DNA of 64,000 bases, taken from contig QANU01058179.1 of the NCBI GenBank assembly GCA_003254905.1, forward strand, positions 253,729-317,728. The letters run 5' to 3'. Shown piece by piece: positions 23,860 through 37,300 of the stretch (the first letter of the stretch is position 1; every line of letters begins with the position of its first letter). This stretch comes from Nissolia schottii (Eukaryota > Streptophyta > Magnoliopsida > Fabales > Fabaceae). A program made the translations under genes and the position numbers. The notes under the pieces were generated by a model that was not told the DNA's origin, ran no database searches, and worked only from the letters and a program-made list of their open reading frames with translations.

Positions 23860-24955
23860 TAGAGCTTGAAAGTGACTTCAACAATTGTAAAATCTTCACA
23901 CCCTTTTTAGTCTATGGGTGGCTACAACACAATATTTCTGTACCCTGCTTGCACAAATCTGACCTTGAATTTATTTTATGTGCTTACCTCGATTTTTCTG
24001 TTTGACTAATTGATTTTACTTGACTTGTTAATACATTTGTTATTGAAATAATTATCCTTGGAATTATTTTATATTTTAAAATTTGAAGTAGTTAGACATT
24101 TTATTTATTGAAACGTGAATTATTGTAAAAAGATTACATATTGGCAAGTATGGGTGAGAAGTAACCAATTGTTTAATTTTGTTATAAAATTTCTTTTAAA
24201 AAAAATCATATTATAAAATGCTTTGTTGTGAGCTTATTTGTGAAATTTGTAGTGAATTTAATAGTTTTAGAATTTCTTGTGAAATTGAACAACAAATGGT
24301 TAAATTTTAGCCTTGGTCAGTTGTAAAATTTTTTGTGGATTTTATTGCGAAATTCACTTGCAAAATTAGCAATACAAAATAACACTTATGGACTTATGAA
24401 AGATACTTGTAGATTTTTTTTAGAAATTATTTGCAGGTTTTCTTGTGGAAATTACTTTCCTATAGGCTATAAATGTTCAAAATACATCATGCATTAATCT
24501 CATGTTTATTGTTAGTCTCTAATAAAGGAATTAATCTGTTTGTATTTTGAACACAACTAAAATTATATAAAATTAATTATCGGTTTGCATTAGCATAATT
24601 TTATTCTCATTTTTCCCTAGGTCAACAAATGAAATTAGTCATATAAGATTGAAATTTCACTCTATTTTCTAACCTTATATAGTTGTTATTTTTTTCAGCT
24701 TAACTTTGATGCATTGATAATTCAAATTTTTTTACACATTCGTTCAATCAATTTATTTTATTTGGATAATTTTTAAATAGTGGGTGTGATAATTAACCAT
24801 ATATATTAATGTATTGATATATGATTAAATAATAGTATAAGTATTTCAATTAAAACTTCTCTTTTGGGGTACGTATATTGTTATAAGTGTATCATATTTT
24901 AAAAGCAAATATAAATTAGTAAAAGATGTGAGATAATAAGAGAGCAATTTGAATC
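23860..24955. other. AT-rich stretch without a recognised gene
   Basis: Low-complexity AT-rich DNA following the auxin-receptor fragment; no open frame or repeat that I can assign. Confidence 0.4.
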
Positions 24956-24961
24956 TCAAGC

Positions 24962-24965
<4 letters not shown>

Positions 24966-25015
<50 letters not shown>
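24966..25015. repeat. (AT)n microsatellite
   Basis: About 25 uninterrupted AT/TA dinucleotides. Confidence 0.95.
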
Positions 25016-25018
<3 letters not shown>

Positions 25019-25469
25019 CATGAGATCATAAAAAATAAAATAAGGCACATACATACAAAAGTGAAGTACATGATCAGTTCTCTTTATGGTATCAAATATG
25101 TTAATACGAGTACAAACACAATTACATAAAAAATATATACACATAAAAGAATCTCCTAATTTAAAAAATAAATAATATTGTGCTATGTGCAAGTCCAAAT
25201 ATTAGGAAAGGTATTTGATTGAAATTAGACAAAAATAAAAAATCAAGGCAATAATTCAACAAAAAGGAGAAGAAGATATTGTTGTATGTTGATATGGTAA
25301 ATAATCGTATCAAATATGCTAATTATGGTATAAATATAAATTATATATGGTATTAGATATGCTAATACTCCGAGTACCCGTATTTTTAGTTGGACTTTTT
25401 TACTATAATGCCCCTGATACTAAAACAAATTATCAAAATACCCCTATTTCAAAACATATTACAATACTT

Positions 25470-25680
25470 GTGGCCACGTCAGATTCTTTAATCCGCTAGG
25501 CGAAGTCACATAAGATTTGCCAATGCGGTAGGTGAATGTCAGCAGGATTCGTCAACCCACTAAGCGAATCCCTGTCAAATTCGCCAACATGGACACCATA
25601 TCATCACTATATTCGCCAATCGGTTTGGCGAATTCAATACAAATTTACCAACCAGTTTGGCAAATTTTCACTCGGACCCT
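25470..25680. repeat. Cluster of TTCGCCAA / TTGGCGAA motifs
   Basis: The motif and its complement recur imperfectly (GCTAGGCGAA, TTTGCCAA, AAATTCGCCAA, TATTCGCCAA, TTTGGCGAATTC, AGTTTGGCAAAT) in about 200 bp, forming several small palindromes. They lie about 0.6 kb before the MULE-like frames and may belong to that element. Confidence 0.45.
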
Positions 25681-26254
25681 ATAAGACAATCCCACCACCC
25701 CCAAACCCCTTCATCCATTCTCATTTTCTAAATTTCACGTCTCTCTCTAGAAATCCATTATCTCTCTAAAATCCTAATTCTCTGTTTAGCTCTTGAATTG
25801 CTGAAGGCTAGGAGTAGCTGATTCAATTTGTATGGCAGACTTGTAAGTTTTAATTTACTATAATGCTATTAATTTTTTAAATTTTTTTATAGTTTAACTA
25901 GTATGTGTGAATTACATAAATTTCTTTAAATGTAATCTTTAAATTGATTATATAAATGTTGTCTATATTAGTTTGCTAAGCAATTTATGATAGACTGATG
26001 CATAGAGTAGTATAGTATTGTATGTTGTCTGTATTATATAAATGTTGTTTATATTAGTTTGCTAAGCAATTTATGATAGATTGATGCATAGGGTAATATA
26101 GTATTGTATGTTGTCTATATTAGTAGCAATTTATGATAGATTGATGCGTAGAGTAGTATAGTATAGTATATGTAGTATTATATATATGTTGTCGATATTA
26201 GTTTGCTAAGCAATGTATGTTTGACATAGAATGTGTTTTATACAAAATTAGAAA

Positions 26255-28455
26255 ATGAAGAAATCTCTTAGTGTGCTCATTTATTCTAATGAGAGAATGT
26301 ATGAAGGTGAACATAGGTTTATATACGATGGTCCTAATCCAACATCTATGATGATTAAGAGGGGTATGCGTTTAGATGATTTAAAGGAAAAAATTTGTTT
26401 GAAATTAAGGTTACAAGAGAATCAATTTGTATCAAGAATTCTTTTTCGACTATTACAATAGGCAGGTGATGGGTTGGAATATATTGGTGTTGATACGTTT
26501 GATGATGAAGATGTTACACGCATGATAGATACTTTTGAGCAAAATCCAGATTTAGCTTCTATGGAGGTATTTGTCGAGGTAGAAAAAAGAGAAGGAGAGA
26601 CTCATGTGAATATTGAGAGTGATCCTTCAAACCCTATCAACACTCAATCGTTAAGAACACATTTTGATGCTGTATTTCAAGAAGATGTGACCCTGTCTCA
26701 AAATCTTCCAACTTTTTCATTATCCATTTACATCTTCAACCAATATGACTCAACATGTTGTTTGTGTGAACTTATCTCAATGTGAAAATATACTAATGAG
26801 AGAAGTGTTATTTAATACAAGTGATGATGAAGAGTATTTACCTACTACTGCTGCTGCTGATGATGATGATTTAAGTATGGATTTAGAAGATGAGGTCGAT
26901 GCATTGTTAATGTGCATCAAGTTTTTCCAATATGCTTTGTTCATAACAATGACCCTCCAAGTGGTGTTTTCGCTAACAATGTCCATCTAGCTAATGTTAT
27001 TCCTGAAAATGCATTTAAGTCTCCTTGTCCTCAATTTTCAGAAATTAATTGAGATGCATTTGCTAATGGTGAGATCACTAGATTTGTTGAGTATGACACT
27101 TGGTGGTCACAAGAAGAACTGTTTGTTGGATTGCAATTTCCAACAAAAGATGCTGTGAAGTCAGCTTTAGATTATTATTCAATCAGAAGGCATGATGATT
27201 ATAAGGTTGAATTGTCTGATACACAAAGGCTAACTACTAAGTGTTCTCAATTTGGGACTTCTTGCAATTGGAGAGTTAGGGCTATTAACAATAAGAGGTG
27301 TAATAAATGGAAAATTTCTCAATATAATGGACCACACACTTGTGTAAACATCTTTATGACACAAGATCATAAGAAGTTACGATCTGTTTTGGTCCAAAGG
27401 TATATACAAGGCATGGTTAGAACACAATCTGATGTTGAGATAAGCTTGTTACTCGAGAGGATTAAAAGTATATTTGGTTATAATTTGTCATATCGAAAAG
27501 CTTGGTTAGCGAAGCAAAGAGCATCTATTGAGATTTTTGGTGATTGGGAGGAATCTTATGAGAGGTTGCCTAGATGGCTAGAGGCCATGAAACATTTTAT
27601 GTCAAACACTGTGGTGTTGTTGGAAACTGATAACTATGTGATGCATAATCGAGTTGATCAATCAAAGCAAATGTTTGTTCGCTTGTTTTGGACTTTCAAA
27701 CTATGTGTGCTTGGATTTTGATTTTGCAAGCCATTTATTCAGATTAATGGAACTCATTTATATGGAAAATATAAACAAAAATTGTTGATTGCAACCATAC
27801 AATATGGAAATTGAAGACCATTACCTCTTGCATTTGCTATTGTTGATGGGGAAACAAAGGAAGCTTGAAGTTGGTTCTTATCATGCATTTGTGAACATGT
27901 CACACGAGAATAAGGAATATGTTTGATATCTGATCGACATAAGAGTATCATAGCAGCAGTGGATAATGTTAACCTTGGATGGCAACCACCTCATGCGTAT
28001 CATGTGCACTGTCTACGTCATATTGCCAGTAATTTTAAAAGCTAGTTTCACAATGTGTCGTTGAAGAACTCTTTGAAGAGCATAAGTAATAAATTTGTTT
28101 CTTTCATTTAAAGTATCCATAATTGTTGATTTTAGTTAGATAATAACCGTTGTAATGATTTTAGCAGATGGACGAAGACGAGTTCGTAATACTAAAATAT
28201 CTGAGTCATCAAGCCACAAAAGTACTTAGCATGAAGCCACTACCACAGCTAATATTGATGCTGTTAACCCACTATCTCACCCATCAGTTTGTCCGTATCC
28301 TCCACCACCAAATTACTATCCACTACCATATCGTTATGGATATTCATATCCTCCATACCCTTACTCATCACCACTACCACCACCACATTCTTACCCACCA
28401 TCAGTGTATCCTTACCCACCCCCATATTGCATTCCAGTCCGCACTCTGAGCTGGG
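26255..28455 (+). pseudogene. Degenerate MULE (MuDR-type) transposase gene
   Basis: The opening frame (26255-26461) has the N-terminal pattern of plant MULE proteins (IYDGPNPTSMMIKRGM, LDDLKEKI). An acidic spacer follows. At 27131-27721 comes the MuDR zinc-binding DNA-binding region (FPTKDAVKSALDYYSIRR, KCSQFGTSCNWRVRA, WKISQYNGPHTC). A decayed MULE core then runs from 27720 to 28080 with in-frame stops (INGTHLYGKYKQKLLIATIQ, PLPLAFAIVDGETKEA, SDRHKSIIAAVDN, HCLRHIASNF). The C-terminal tail (28170-28455) is Pro/Tyr/Ser-rich. Multiple stops and frame changes make it a pseudogene. Confidence 0.75.
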
Positions 28456-28462
28456 GGGCTCC

Positions 28463-28931
28463 TGTTATGGACTGAGCTATAAAGGCCCATCCTAAGTCAT
28501 CACCAAGACCTGGACCCGAAGTCCGCGGACCGATCCGATTCACTTGGCCACTCACGAGCCCTCCAACGGTTCTGAGATCCTCTCATCCCCCTTTCTCGGG
28601 CTCAACAGTTCCGAGATCCTCTCCTCCCCCTTCTCGGGCTCAACGGCTCTGAGATCCTCTCCCACCACCGCAGTACGCGGAACTGAGATAGTCTCCCACC
28701 ACCGTGACACGCGGAAGAATCTCAACAACCCCCTTATATATAATAGCCCATACCCCAGGTATGGAGATCATCTGATTATCACTTAACTCCCTTAAACCCT
28801 TGCCTACTTAAGCGTTGGAGTGTTTGCAGGTATCCACCGCAACGCGAGTCCAGAGACCTTACCGGAGACCTCACCAGAGACCTTGAAGCTACACGATCCA
28901 GATAGTGGACCGAGGTGCATACTTCAGAACA
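28463..28931 (+). repeat. Candidate LTR remnant (about 470 bp)
   Basis: GC-rich relative to its flanks, it starts TGTTATGGACTGAGC and ends TTCAGAACA, so the ends form the usual TG...CA with TGTT/AACA. It has a CCTTATATATAATAGCCC promoter-like block at 28731-28748 and three ~40 bp repeats containing CTGAGATCCTCTC or a variant. It interrupts the tail of the MULE frame. No partner LTR, target duplication or clear primer site was found. Confidence 0.4.
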
Positions 28932-29054
28932 GATGGCATTATCGAAGGGGGTTGGTTTAGATGACTTTTTGAGCCCTTAAAAGTACATATCATTAGTATA
29001 TGTTTTTGTTTTCCTAGTCTATGTGGACAAAGTCTATTTGTATATCGTGGATCC

Positions 29055-30692
29055 TGATGGTTTTATGTGGCTTAGAGAAGGGGTGGTTGAATCTAAGCAG
29101 GAGTTTTTGAAAACTTTTGTTGAATAGTTATCTCCATAAATTTTAGGATATATCTCCTTATATTTTGGGAGACAAGTTTTTTCAAAAAATATCTTTAAAA
29201 TAGAATTTTGATTGAAAGAATGGAGGCTATAAATAATGAAAAAAAGGGAGATCACACAAGGGATTTATACTGGTTCGATTCCTAAGAGTTAGGAACCTAC
29301 ATCCAGTTCTTCAAGTACCTATTTCAATATTCTTTCACAAGATTTCCAAATTACAAACACTAATTCAACAGAACAAACTCTCAAATGGTGATAAACAAAA
29401 AAACTCAAGAACAAATAACAAACAAGTGGCTTTTTCAAAAATGCTCTCTAGCTAAGCCTTTTTTTTACTCTCAAAGTCTATTAAGCATTAGAGCTTCTCT
29501 CACAAAGAAAAACAAGTTTTGAACAAGGAGATTTTATAGAGATTTTCTGATTGAACCTTGAGAGGAGAAAAAAAGAATAGAATAATGGCTTCAGGTTGCA
29601 AGTATAGTAGCAGGCTTTTTGATTCTTCTCTTTTTTCTGCCTTGATGGGTCACATCATTCCCCTTTTTATGCTCTGAAAATTCTAATCGTTCGAATTTTG
29701 AATTTCAGAACGTTTGCAGGTGAGCTGAGCTGTCTTCTTCTCATTGGCTCGTACATGTCCTTTTGTACCAGGAGAAATCATTTTATCCATTGTGTAAAAT
29801 TTCCTTTTGAATGTTGACAGCTGCATGCCCATTTCAGTTTTCAGTCTTCCTTCTCTGAGTGTAGCAATAGAAATATTTATGTATATTTCTACACATTATC
29901 AAATGGTCCAGCAGTGTACTTTTTATTTCAAAATTATTTCCCTTTCCTTTTTGAAAAATTCTGAAGCCTTAGTATTGCCCTTTCTTCATGAAAGCTTCCT
30001 GACACCTTTTTCTCCAACACGTTTTCTTTTCATAGGCATGAGCCTTGCTCTTTTATATTATTTTATTTCTTTCCTTGCTTTTTGGTCTGGCGCCTCTTGC
30101 TGCATCCTGCGCTGCTGGTTCTCATTTTTTCCAATGCTTTCCAGCCTCTTGTCACGTTATTCTCTCTCTTTTGATTTATATAAATTTCTTTCTTTTTCTT
30201 TTTGCAGCCTCCCATCATTGTCACGTCATTTCCTCCTTTGGTTTTTGTTTATACAAATTTCTTTTTGTTTCTTGTAGTCACTAATAAAACTTCTCTTCCC
30301 TATGCTCTCTATCTTGTCATGTCAAGTCCTTTCTTCATTACCTTCCCACGGTCTCCTATGCCTGCAGCACCAGCCTTTTCTTTTCTTTTATTAAATAATA
30401 ATTTCCCTTCGTCTTTCTTTTCTAGCCTTGTTACTTGGGCTACTTCAGTTTCGAACCAATACTTCCAGATAATGATGGGCCAAACCTCTTTGGGCTGCTT
30501 CTTATTCCAATTTCTTGGGCCGTAAGTGGAGAGAAAAAAAATTTCTTTCTATTATTTTAAGAAATTGATTTGGGCCATGAGTCAAGTTGTTTGGCCAAAA
30601 AAATAATTAACCCTGAAACACTAACATACTCATTAAAAATATTCACACAATGTTTGTCATCATTAAATTAATTTATGCAAATTGAATCAACA
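29055..30692 (-). repeat. 3' LTR of copia element 2
   Basis: TGATGGTTTTATGTGG to GAATCAACA, matched base for base in length by 44205-45842. The plus-strand open frame at 29807-30277 recurs in the other LTR and is LTR sequence, not a gene. Confidence 0.93.
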
Positions 30693-30709
30693 ATCTCCCT
30701 CTTGATGAC
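30693..30709 (-). other. Polypurine tract of copia element 2
   Basis: The minus strand reads TCATCAAGAGGGAGAT directly before the 3' LTR. Confidence 0.8.
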
Positions 30710-31189
30710 AAACATATCAAAGATAATCAGAGTTTGAACTAAGGAGTTTGGATGTACCTACAAGAGCTCCTCCTTAATATTTGGTCCCCCTCAATTACAG
30801 CTTCTCGCATGTATCCTTAACCTTGTATGCCTTTTATCTCAATGATTTTGAGAGAGGTGCATGTTTAAGGATTTATTTCTTGTATTTCCAAGGAGTCTCT
30901 TGATTTCTTGCCTAAGAAATACAAGAGACTTGGATGTCATTTTAATTATTTGGGATTTAGCCCTTTCTTGATTTCTCCCATTTTTATTAAAAAGGAAGAT
31001 TTCAAGGTGGGCCTCACACACATGCAAAACATATAATATTCATGCAATGAGAAACTCCAAGTCCATTCATTCTCAATATCATACTTAACACATAATGGCT
31101 TGGAGAGTCTCCAATTCAACCATACAACAGTGAATATTCAGTATGTGTAATACATGTGAGAAATGTTGTGGAGTGCTCAATCATGTGAA

Positions 31190-31300
31190 GTTTAAAGTGT
31201 TTCAGGAGACAAATTTAAAGTTTAGGAGACAAGTTAAACAATTAGGACACAAGTTAAACAATTAGGAGACAACTTCAAAATTTTGGAGATAAGTTAGAAA
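31190..31300. repeat. Short tandem repeat near the 3' end of copia element 2
   Basis: About four imperfect units of 20-22 bp, each with TTAGGAGACAAGTTAAACAA or a variant. Confidence 0.6.
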
Positions 31301-31606
31301 TTACCCCAACTTTACCATTTGCATTGTTGTGGTGCTCCTCCTTGTTCATCTTTGTTCAGTTATTTTTCTCCCCCTTTTGTCATCAAGGTATTTGGCTGCT
31401 TGTGGTTAACAATAAATAGATGGCAAACCAGAAAAATGTTTGTGGAAATAGTAGTGCTGTTAGTTCGAAAAGGGTTAGAATTTTTAGGTTATTACATGAT
31501 AAAGAGAATAATCAAGCAAGGCTCAAGGCCTTGGCAAACACATTGAAAAACAAAAAAAAAAAATTGTCCACGAAAATGGCGAAATAAGCAAAAACTACAG
31601 AAAGTA

Positions 31607-32951
31607 TCAAAAATCTTCTGAGTCGTCTGAGGCAAGGGTGGTTTCTATCTGGGTGTGCAGGCATTTTGTGCGGGCTTTGCTGTTCCTGAAGTCCCTTATG
31701 GCATGCTTCCTTTCGTCGGCTTGTCGTTGAGCCACCAAGGAGATTGTGTCTTGCAGACACATGACCTCTTTCAGGATTTGAAGCATAAAATGCTTAATTG
31801 AGTGGCCCTTGGAGGATTTTGTCCTTTTCCTCCTTCGGATTGAGGAGCTGGAGGAATCAGAGAGGACATTAGCAGAAGCCGGCTTTTTGTCTTTTTCCAT
31901 GCCCTTCCCGTGCATGTGCTTGACCTTATCATCATGTGGTTCTCCGTCCAACGGTATTTCACAAAATTCAAAAATACTAGTCGGCAACATAGCATACGGA
32001 AGAGATTGTTATTGTGAAGAACAAGCAATGATTTGTCTGATAAACAGATAATGGAAGCTAATAGGAATTTCATTTATCATACAGTAGATAACTACTGCAT
32101 CCATCATAGTGATTTTATCAAAACTTCCTTGTCGGGGAAGTATGACGTGAGTGATTATTCGATGGAGTTGGAGGTTAGTGTGAGTGAGGGCAGGAGAGGA
32201 GAGTTTATTCCCAGACAGCTTGGATCTGTCCTGAAGGAGAAATGCAATGACTTCTTGATAGGTGAAAGGGAGGTTGGTGTTCCATTTTCTACTGAGAAAA
32301 ATCTCAGCACTCTGATAGGGAACATGAAACAGTTGGGAGAGCATAAGGGGAGATATTTTTATCTCAACCCCCACAAACATATGAGGTAATGGTGTCACCT
32401 TGGTCTTGCAGGTTTGGAAAAAAGAGTTGTACAAGTCTGGGATACACAGGCTTGTGTATGTGGAACAGGTTCTCCCAACCTTGGGAGTGAAATAGGTAGG
32501 AGAAGTCAAGGTTTTTGGCGTAGAACTTCTCAGAGCACACAAGACAAGGAGTGGTGATGGCTCTTTTGGAGAAGTTTTTGAGAAATTCCTCTTCATCACG
32601 TGCATTTGCAAAATAGTAGGAGGTATGAGGAGAGGAGTTGGGAGAAGGAGATGAGTTATCGGTAGTCACTGTGACTGGTTCCTTCCCCGGCCGGCGAAGA
32701 GGAGGAGCAGAGGTTGGTGCGTCTTCTTGGGATGATGAGCCAAGCGGCTCATAGTTCGGTTTGTGAGACTGAGCTTTTCGACTTGGAGTAGCTTCTGACG
32801 GTGGTGGTGAAGGTTGTATAGGTGGAGGAGGAGACATGGGTGGACTAGGAGATAGGGAAGGTGTTGGAGTCACCACTTCGCCCCGTGCACGGCGGCGATG
32901 GCGAGCACTGGGAATGTTTGGGCCTTGAGCTTTTGTTTTTGGTCTGACCAT
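31607..32951 (-). pseudogene. Post-pol ORF of copia element 2 (env-like position, plant transposon protein domain)
   Basis: Located between RNase H and the 3' LTR on the element's coding strand, where Sireviruses carry an env-like gene. The start at 32951 is basic (MVRPKTKAQGPN, RHRRRARGE), then Pro/Ser-rich. The middle contains FYAKNLDFSYLF and YPRLVQLFFPNL, then after a frame change near 32385 GVEIKISPLMLSQLFHVPY. This resembles the putative plant transposon protein domain common in plant retroelement ORFs. The C-terminal part (31990-31607) has RRRKRTKSS and a coiled-coil-like helix, ending in an acidic SDDSEDF. Two frame changes break it. I saw no signal peptide and no convincing membrane span, so an envelope role is not supported by the sequence. 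Confidence 0.6.
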
Positions 32952-34330
32952 TTTTTTTGGTTAGGGAAGAAAGATTTGAGTGGAAAATTTGATGGATGAG
33001 GATGCTAGTGAAACCGTGGTGAGATGGCTTAGGAAAGGAAGAGTTTTAAAAAAAACTTAAGGGAGGAGATGGTGTAGTGATAGGAAGCGGAATGATGTTA
33101 GGAAATATGATAAAAACTTGAAGAAAGAAGTTCTGCAGGTATGGGAATTCGTGGAGAGCAAGAGAAGTTTTGAAAAGATTTGATGTGACAAGACACCTTT
33201 ATGGGAATGATTTAGGATAGTGAATTTTTTTTTATTTTTTTGTTTTGGAAACCGTGGGAGGTGATGGCTGCAAAGAGGCGTGGAATAGACTGAAATGAAG
33301 AGAAAAATTTGATAGCTGTGATTTGCAATAGCAATTGAAGATATAAATATAGCAATTTTGGAGGAAAAATGAAAAAAATGACAAAAGAAGGGGCATAGTG
33401 GCTGCAGAGTGTGGTAGTGGAGGCAAGAGATGTACTGTATCAGTACAAAAAATTTGAAATTTCAAAGATAAGGACATTTGTCAGTAAGAAAACAATTTTC
33501 AAAATATAGTCAGTACGAGAAAAAAATTTGGCAGTGTATGCAAAATAGTACCGAAAAAAATATGCTTATTCTTCAGCATAGTGGCAAAAAAAATATTTGA
33601 AAGATATGGGCCAAAAAAAATTGAGCCAAAGAAAGAAAATTTAAAAGCACATAGTGATGGGCTGAGACAATCAGCACGTAAATAAATTTCAATGGGCTAC
33701 CTACACTTATTTTGATTAATCAATAATTGTTCAAAAAAATTATTTATAAGTTCACATGTTAATATGGTGATGCAATGAAATATTTAAGTTACAGTTGAAG
33801 AGCACACCATTCCAATATCTTTCCTGAGCATGCACAATCTGTCTTCTAGAAGAGGTTTTGTGAGAAGATCAGCAAGCTGTTTTTCAGAGTTGATAAATTG
33901 AATATTTATGTTTCCCTTTTTTGAACATGTTCCCTAATAAAATGGTGTCTAATTTCAATGTGCTTGGTCCTAGAATGTAAGACAGGATTTTTTGACAAGT
34001 TAATGGCACTCATGTTGTCACAAAATAAGGGAATGTTCATGCAATGCAAATTGTAATCAATTAATTGGTGCTTCATCCATAATAATTGAGAGCAGCAGCT
34101 AGAGGCTGACATATATTCAGCCTCTGCAGTTGATAATGCAACCGTATTTTGCTTCTTACTAGTCCATGAGACTAGAGATTTTCCAACGAAGCAACACAAG
34201 CCACTTGTGCTTCGTCTATCAATCCTATCTCCTGCATAGTCAGTATCACAAAAACCAGTTAATTCAAATGAGTCATGTTTAGGGCACCACAATCCCAGAG
34301 TTTGTGATCCAAGGAGATATTTCAGGATTC

Positions 34331-34338
34331 CTTTTACT
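34331..34338. repeat. Target-site duplication of the hAT element (left)
   Basis: CTTTTACT, identical to 39903-39910. Confidence 0.95.
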
Positions 34339-37300
34339 TAGGGGTGAACAAGGGTCGTACCCAACCCGCCGACCCGTCAAATCCGACTCGGACAGGTCAG
34401 ATTCGGCGGGTCGACAGGTCAGACCCGAGCAATCCGCTTAAGTTGACAGGTCGAGTCTGGGGTTCAAAACTCTAAACCCGACCCGACCCGCGACCCGCCT
34501 ATATATAACATTTGTATTTTGTAACCCTAATTCACTTTCACACTTCACAGTTTCACTCTCCGTCTCTTTCACAGTTTCACCTTCGAGGCTTTCACAGTCC
34601 CACTCCCCACCTCTCCTTCGCCTTCGCCCACCGACCCGTGCGCGTTTGCCGCCGCCGACCACGCCGCCGCCCCCGTCCCCTCCACCTCTCCTTCGCCTTC
34701 GCCCCCGTCCCCTCCACCTCTCTTTCGCCTTCGTTTCCGCTTTCGCCTTCGTCCCCGTCCCCTCCGTGCCTTCGCCTTCGCCTTTTTCTCCCACTGCCAC
34801 CACTGTGTCCCTCGGACCTCCGCTAGGCTGCCACCACAGGTTTGATTTCATTTTCCCTAATTTAACCCTAATTTTGATTTTCATTTTCCCTCGGCCATTA
34901 TTTGCTTAAGTTGGAGAAGAGAAATGCTAATTGTGAGAGCTGTGCTTGTTTAAATGGCAATGACTCAAAAGAATTTCAATCACATAAATCATCCTTTATC
35001 TTTTACAGGCTCTCTTAAAACTGAAACTTGCAGGTCTCTATGCATCTATTGTGAACAATGTTATTCATTGCCAGTTTTTCTTTTTTAATATCTAATTTTG
35101 TGATTAAAGTAGACTCCAGTAAAAGATAATGTCTATCCTATACAGGAAGGATTATGTTGGTTAGACATGACTGTATTTATATTTCAGTTAACAATGTTAT
35201 AATTGATTTTGGATCAACCCATTTACCAAACTCAAGCTATGTAAGTATGTACCTAAGGCTAACCGTGTGCAAATTATTTGGCAAAGCATAGGCACAACTT
35301 GTCCTTGGGTTTTCATTCTTTTGCCTTGATTTTGAGCTTTTTATATATTGCTTTATTAGCTAAGAGGTTTGACTTTGATACATTGATTCTGTGTTATGAG
35401 ATCATGGTTTGTGTTGTTTAGTGCGTTTAGCACGTTGTTAATTAAACATAAAAAAGGTAGTGCCCAACACTAACACGATAGTTAATGTATAAGCATAAAG
35501 CGTAATTCAAGTTCATGCAAGCTTTTGCTAATTAATGTGTTAATTAATTAAAAAATTGTGGCCATCAATTTCAAACTGAGTTTTTGTTATTTAGATTATT
35601 CGTGGGGATATGTGGGAAAATTGGTGATCTCTTGCGAAAGCATGCATGAGGATTGAAATGGATTCAGGTTAATTAGATTCTGCAGCATTTTATAATTTGG
35701 AGAAATTGTTGTGGACTGCTTAATTTACAAGTTATGAAATGGCTTTGTGTATATGATTGAATAGAGCTAAGGAAGGAAATTTCTTAACATAGCTGTTTTA
35801 TTGTGAAGGGAAAGTTACTATCATAGATATATTGTGCTAATTTAATAAGAGTCCTCTAAATTCAATGTTGAGAATTATATGCAGCCCTAACCTTCTCAAC
35901 TAGAGTGACAACTGTATGCTACTTTTTATTTCAAAAAAATACTATGTCTGTGCTAAACAAATCTCTCTTGACACTATAGTACAATTTAATCTAAATACTT
36001 TGTTGCTATATACTTCTTAAGTAGTTTAAATAATTTTCCTCATAAAAGTGTTTGCTCAAAATAAGATCCTCCACTTTCTAGCATAACGTAATAGTATGAG
36101 TCAAATATTCTTCTTCTTACAAGTTGCACTACTTTAATTCTATTTTTAAAATCAATTTATCTGATTTTATGCCAACTTCAGTTTTTCTTCATTTTTCCTT
36201 TTTCTCCAATATGCTAAATGGACTAGTTCTCTAGTCAAATCATCAAGAATAAACAGATGTCAACTTTCATTTTATCACATTTATAATCTACATCTTGATT
36301 CATTCCATTGCCTCAACTTTGCTGAAACTGCTTCAGCCATATAAAAGGGCCTTTGGACAATGGTATCTTCAACTGGATCAACTTAAGATTATCATGCTAC
36401 CCTTTGCAAATGATAGAGTTTGATATGCACTCTTTTCTGTTTGCTGTTTTATATATATGTTTTATATATATGTTTGCCTGTGTTCTTTCAACACCTTTCT
36501 TTGTTTTCTTCCCAAAGTGTGAATGATTGGATCATATGCTGTGGTTGCCTTGCTTTGTGTTTTGATATGTTTTTGTTTGTTCGATTGAACCTTTATAATT
36601 CAAACTTCACATGGTTGGTGTAATAATGTTGCTGCTATACATTATACAGGTGCATTATGTCTGCACTGGTGGGCACATACACCAATTTGAGTTCCACACT
36701 AAAATTTTGTGAATCTACTCTAGTAGTAGTGTTTTGCTAGCAAATTGGTTATGCTCACATAATATGATTTTTCTTACTTTTTCTTTGGTAGAGCAAACTC
36801 AGCAAGCAATTTGACATGATTTTGCTAATTAGAATTTACAGAGAGATTATGTAATGACATCAATGGTTATAAAAAGTAAAATTAAGTGATCTATGTAATG
36901 ACATCAATGTAATGACATGATTCTGCATTATTATACTCATTGTCATTGCCTCATTGGGTTGTTTCTGCTTGTTTAGGTGATCTAAATTATGGCGAATGAA
37001 ACTCAAGGAAGTGGGAATCAAGCTGCTGGCAATCCTAATCCTCCTCAACATGAGGAAGCAATTACAGCTTCATATGCGACTTTACCAACACTTGCTGGTG
37101 CATCAGGTGATACTAATCAGTCTTCAAGTAAAAAGAAAAGCTAGTTCTACTACTACTGCTTGTTGGGACCATTTTACTCTAGATAGGTTAAATGGTATTG
37201 CTTTTTGCAATTATTGTGGTAAAGTATATGCTTATGCTAGTGGTAAAAGTCATGGAACTACTAACCTTAATAAGCATATGAAAGTCTGTGCAAAACACCC

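Noticed and set aside
29807..30277. 156-codon plus-strand open frame, repeated almost identically at 44951-45421
   Set aside because: It lies in both LTRs of copia element 2 on the non-coding strand, so the second copy is explained by the LTR repeat, and it is low-complexity Phe/Leu/Ser.
34512..34909. Pro/Ser/Arg-rich open frames on both strands within the hAT leader
   Set aside because: Caused by CCTTCGCC-type low-complexity repeats in the 5' region of the element; no domain.
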